A stretch of DNA of 33,788 nt, from assembly GCA_032718475.1 (NCBI GenBank), contig JAUCBJ010005661.1:1-33788 (forward strand), given 5' to 3'. Each line of letters starts with the position of its first letter. Within the stretch, counting starts at the first letter, position 1. The notes beneath the pieces are model-generated. The model did not search any database. It was not told the origin of the DNA and saw only the letters and a program-made list of their open reading frames with translations. A program made the translations under genes and the position numbers. The stretch comes from Nemertoderma westbladi. Taxonomy: Eukaryota > Xenacoelomorpha > Nemertodermatida > Nemertodermatidae. Shown here piece after piece: positions 31,159 through 33,788 of this stretch.

Positions 31159-33320
31159 AAGTGTGGTTGTCTGTATTGTTTTACCTTTAAGTGTGGTTGT
31201 CTGTATTGTTTTACCTTTAAGTGTGGTTGTCTGTATTGTTTTACCTTTAAGTGTGGTTGTCTGTATTGTTTTACCTTTAAGTGTGGTTGTCTGTATTGTT
31301 TTACCTTTAAGTGTGGTTGTCTGTATTGTTTTACCTTTAAGTGTGGTTGTCTGTATTGTTTTACCTTTAAGTGTGGTTGTCTGTATTGTTTTACCTTTAA
31401 GTGTGGTTGTCTGTATTGTTTTACCTTTAAGTGTGGTTGTCTGTATTGTTTTACCTTTAAGTGTGGTTGTCTGTATTGTTTTACCTTTAAGTGTGGTTGT
31501 CTGTATTGTTTTACCTTTAAGTGTGGTTGTCTGTATTGTTTTACCTTTAAGTGTGGTTGTCTGTATTGTTTTACCTTTAAGTGTGGTTGTCTGTATTGTT
31601 TTACCTTTAAGTGTGGTTGTCTGTATTGTTTTACCTTTAAGTGTGGTTGTCTGTATTGTTTTACCTTTAAGTGTGGTTGTCTGTATTGTTTTACCTTTAA
31701 GTGTGGTTGTCTGTATTGTTTTACCTTTAAGTGTGGTTGTCTGTATTGTTTTACCTTTAAGTGTGGTTGTCTGTATTGTTTTACCTTTAAGTGTGGTTGT
31801 CTGTATTGTTTTACCTTTAAGTGTGGTTGTCTGTATTGTTTTACCTTTAAGTGTGGTTGTCTGTATTGTTTTACCTTTAAGTGTGGTTGTCTGTATTGTT
31901 TTACCTTTAAGTGTGGTTGTCTGTATTGTTTTACCTTTAAGTGTGGTTGTCTGTATTGTTTTACCTTTAAGTGTGGTTGTCTGTATTGTTTTACCTTTAA
32001 GTGTGGTTGTCTGTATTGTTTTACCTTTAAGTGTGGTTGTCTGTATTGTTTTACCTTTAAGTGTGGTTGTCTGTATTGTTTTACCTTTAAGTGTGGTTGT
32101 CTGTATTGTTTTACCTTTAAGTGTGGTTGTCTGTATTGTTTTACCTTTAAGTGTGGTTGTCTGTATTGTTTTACCTTTAAGTGTGGTTGTCTGTATTGTT
32201 TTACCTTTAAGTGTGGTTGTCTGTATTGTTTTACCTTTAAGTGTGGTTGTCTGTATTGTTTTACCTTTAAGTGTGGTTGTCTGTATTGTTTTACCTTTAA
32301 GTGTGGTTGTCTGTATTGTTTTACCTTTAAGTGTGGTTGTCTGTATTGTTTTACCTTTAAGTGTGGTTGTCTGTATTGTTTTACCTTTAAGTGTGGTTGT
32401 CTGTATTGTTTTACCTTTAAGTGTGGTTGTCTGTATTGTTTTACCTTTAAGTGTGGTTGTCTGTATTGTTTTACCTTTAAGTGTGGTTGTCTGTATTGTT
32501 TTACCTTTAAGTGTGGTTGTCTGTATTGTTTTACCTTTAAGTGTGGTTGTCTGTATTGTTTTACCTTTAAGTGTGGTTGTCTGTATTGTTTTACCTTTAA
32601 GTGTGGTTGTCTGTATTGTTTTACCTTTAAGTGTGGTTGTCTGTATTGTTTTACCTTTAAGTGTGGTTGTCTGTATTGTTTTACCTTTAAGTGTGGTTGT
32701 CTGTATTGTTTTACCTTTAAGTGTGGTTGTCTGTATTGTTTTACCTTTAAGTGTGGTTGTCTGTATTGTTTTACCTTTAAGTGTGGTTGTCTGTATTGTT
32801 TTACCTTTAAGTGTGGTTGTCTGTATTGTTTTACCTTTAAGTGTGGTTGTCTGTATTGTTTTACCTTTAAGTGTGGTTGTCTGTATTGTTTTACCTTTAA
32901 GTGTGGTTGTCTGTATTGTTTTACCTTTAAGTGTGGTTGTCTGTATTGTTTTACCTTTAAGTGTGGTTGTCTGTATTGTTTTACCTTTAAGTGTGGTTGT
33001 CTGTATTGTTTTACCTTTAAGTGTGGTTGTCTGTATTGTTTTACCTTTAAGTGTGGTTGTCTGTATTGTTTTACCTTTAAGTGTGGTTGTCTGTATTGTT
33101 TTACCTTTAAGTGTGGTTGTCTGTATTGTTTTACCTTTAAGTGTGGTTGTCTGTATTGTTTTACCTTTAAGTGTGGTTGTCTGTATTGTTTTACCTTTAA
33201 GTGTGGTTGTCTGTATTGTTTTACCTTTAAGTGTGGTTGTCTGTATTGTTTTACCTTTAAGTGTGGTTGTCTGTATTGTTTTACCTTTAAGTGTGGTTGT
33301 CTGTATTGTTTTACCTTTAA
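31159..33320. repeat. Second homogeneous satellite block (about 72 monomers)
   Basis: Identical 30-bp monomers run from the phase break at about 31150-31163 to the first AAGTATGG variant at about 33319. Beyond that the array degrades quickly: a second AAGTATGG at about 33401, a truncated monomer at about 33350-33371, and then diverged GTCTGTCTGG copies. This is the decay towards an array edge expected from unequal crossing-over. Confidence 0.88.
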
Positions 33321-33510
33321 GTATGGTTGTCTGTATTGTTTTACCTTTAAGTGTGGTTGGTTTTACCTTTAAGTGTGGTTGTCTGTATTGTTTTACCTTT
33401 AAGTATGGTTGTCTGTATTGTTTTACCTTTAAGTGTGGTTGTCTGTATTGTTTTACCTTTAAGTGTGGTTGTCTGTATTGTTTTACCTTTAAGTGTGGTT
33501 GTCTGTCTGG

Positions 33511-33736
33511 TTTAGTTGTGGTTGTCTGTCTGGTTTAGTTGTGGGTGGCTGATACTGGTTTAGTTGTGGGTGGCTGATACTGGTTTAGTTGTGGGTGGCT
33601 GATACTGGTTTAGTTGTGGGTGGCTGATACTGGTTTAGTTGTGGGTGGCTGATACTGGTTTAGTTGTGGGTGGCTGATACTGGTTTAGTTGTGGGTGGCT
33701 GATACTGGTTTAGTTGTGGGTGGCTGATACTGGTTT
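33511..33736. repeat. 25-bp tandem array, diverged relative of the satellite
   Basis: After transitional copies with GTGGTTGTCTGTCTGGTTTA, eight copies of a 25-bp unit (GTGGGTGGCTGATACTGG then TTTAGTT) start at 33541, 33566, 33591, 33616, 33641, 33666, 33691 and 33716; the last is cut short at 33736. The transitional copies link the two families stepwise: GTGGTTGTCTGTATTG, then GTGGTTGTCTGTCTGG, then GTGGGTGGCTGATACTGG. The 25-bp copies look identical to one another. Confidence 0.95.
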
Positions 33737-33788
33737 CTATTTCATGTTTAACTTGGATATTGTATTCGTTATTTTTGTCTTATTCTAA
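33737..33788. other. Unique AT-rich sequence at the window end
   Basis: These 52 bases follow the last 25-bp copy and show no repeat structure or coding signal. They confirm that the window crosses the right edge of the tandem arrays. Confidence 0.6.

Larger units (their letters stand above)
11112..33510. repeat. Giant tandem array of a 30-bp monomer (about 750 copies)
   Basis: The monomer is AAGTGTGGTTGTCTGTATTG followed by TTTT, ACC and TTT, 30 bases in all. Its plus strand has 16 T, 7 G, 4 A and 3 C, a strong G/T skew. A 24-bp short form lacks six bases from the T4-ACC-T3 stretch, so TTTT runs straight into AAGTG. Common point variants are AACTGTGG and rarer AAGTATGG or AATTGTGG. Edge copies are more diverged: GTGTGGTTTT at about 11183, GTGTGATTG at about 11242, and an 8-base deletion at about 33352-33361. 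Open frames of up to 3771 codons run through it (decapeptide KCGCLYCFTF in one frame, SVVVCIVLPL in another), but the long ones start at TTG or GTG rather than ATG. Both strands each have two open frames, which is what a 30/24-bp period produces. No spacers occur, so it is not CRISPR. I read it as satellite or minisatellite DNA. Confidence 0.97.

Noticed and set aside
11112-33736. CRISPR array
   Set aside because: The units are contiguous with no unique spacers, there are no cas genes, and the context is eukaryotic.

Overview
The window looks like genomic DNA from an animal, most likely an invertebrate. It carries a full-length ABCC10/MRP7-type ABC transporter, a piece of histone H3 matching the last exon of an intron-containing (H3.3-type) gene, a decayed non-LTR retrotransposon, CCAAT-type promoter motifs and very long tandem repeats. 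Short words such as TAGGCCTA and ACCGGTA recur in the flanks and give the impression of a marine invertebrate, but I cannot name the lineage from sequence alone.

Layout. 1-2250 is AT-rich DNA with a ~400-bp foldback (737-1135), the 42-codon C-terminal piece of histone H3 (1332-1460) and a cluster of small palindromes. 2261-2965 holds two unrelated minisatellites (seven 63-bp units, then five 46-bp units). 3074-4457 is a dead LINE whose reverse transcriptase can still be followed across several frames. 4458-6209 is AT-rich and without a recognised gene, but has a three-CCAAT cluster at 5460-5519. 6210-10733 is one uninterrupted 1507-codon ORF for an ABCC10-like transporter. 10734-11111 is its short 3' flank. 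From about 11112 to 33510 the window is a single tandem array of a 30-bp G/T-rich monomer (roughly 750 copies), followed by a related 25-bp array (33511-33736) and 52 bp of unique sequence.

The one clearly intact gene is the transporter. It has TMD0, two six-helix transmembrane domains and two nucleotide-binding domains. Its first NBD is degenerate: the switch histidine is Asn. The gene is intronless, which is odd for this family, and it points directly into the satellite, with only a weak ATTAAA poly(A) signal before the array.

The most unusual object is the satellite. It is uniform over its 3' part but polymorphic over its 5' part, where segmental duplications (offsets 6939/6940, 8028 and 384 bp) and in-frame 24-bp short units can be traced. 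Every normal monomer contains TGTGGTT, the RUNX/CBF recognition word. Open frames of more than 3000 codons run through it, but they lack ATG starts, run in two frames at once and are best explained by a period divisible by three. I did not find a convincing new multi-gene system. The points most worth checking are the satellite, the buried H3 exon, the intronless transporter and its altered NBD1.
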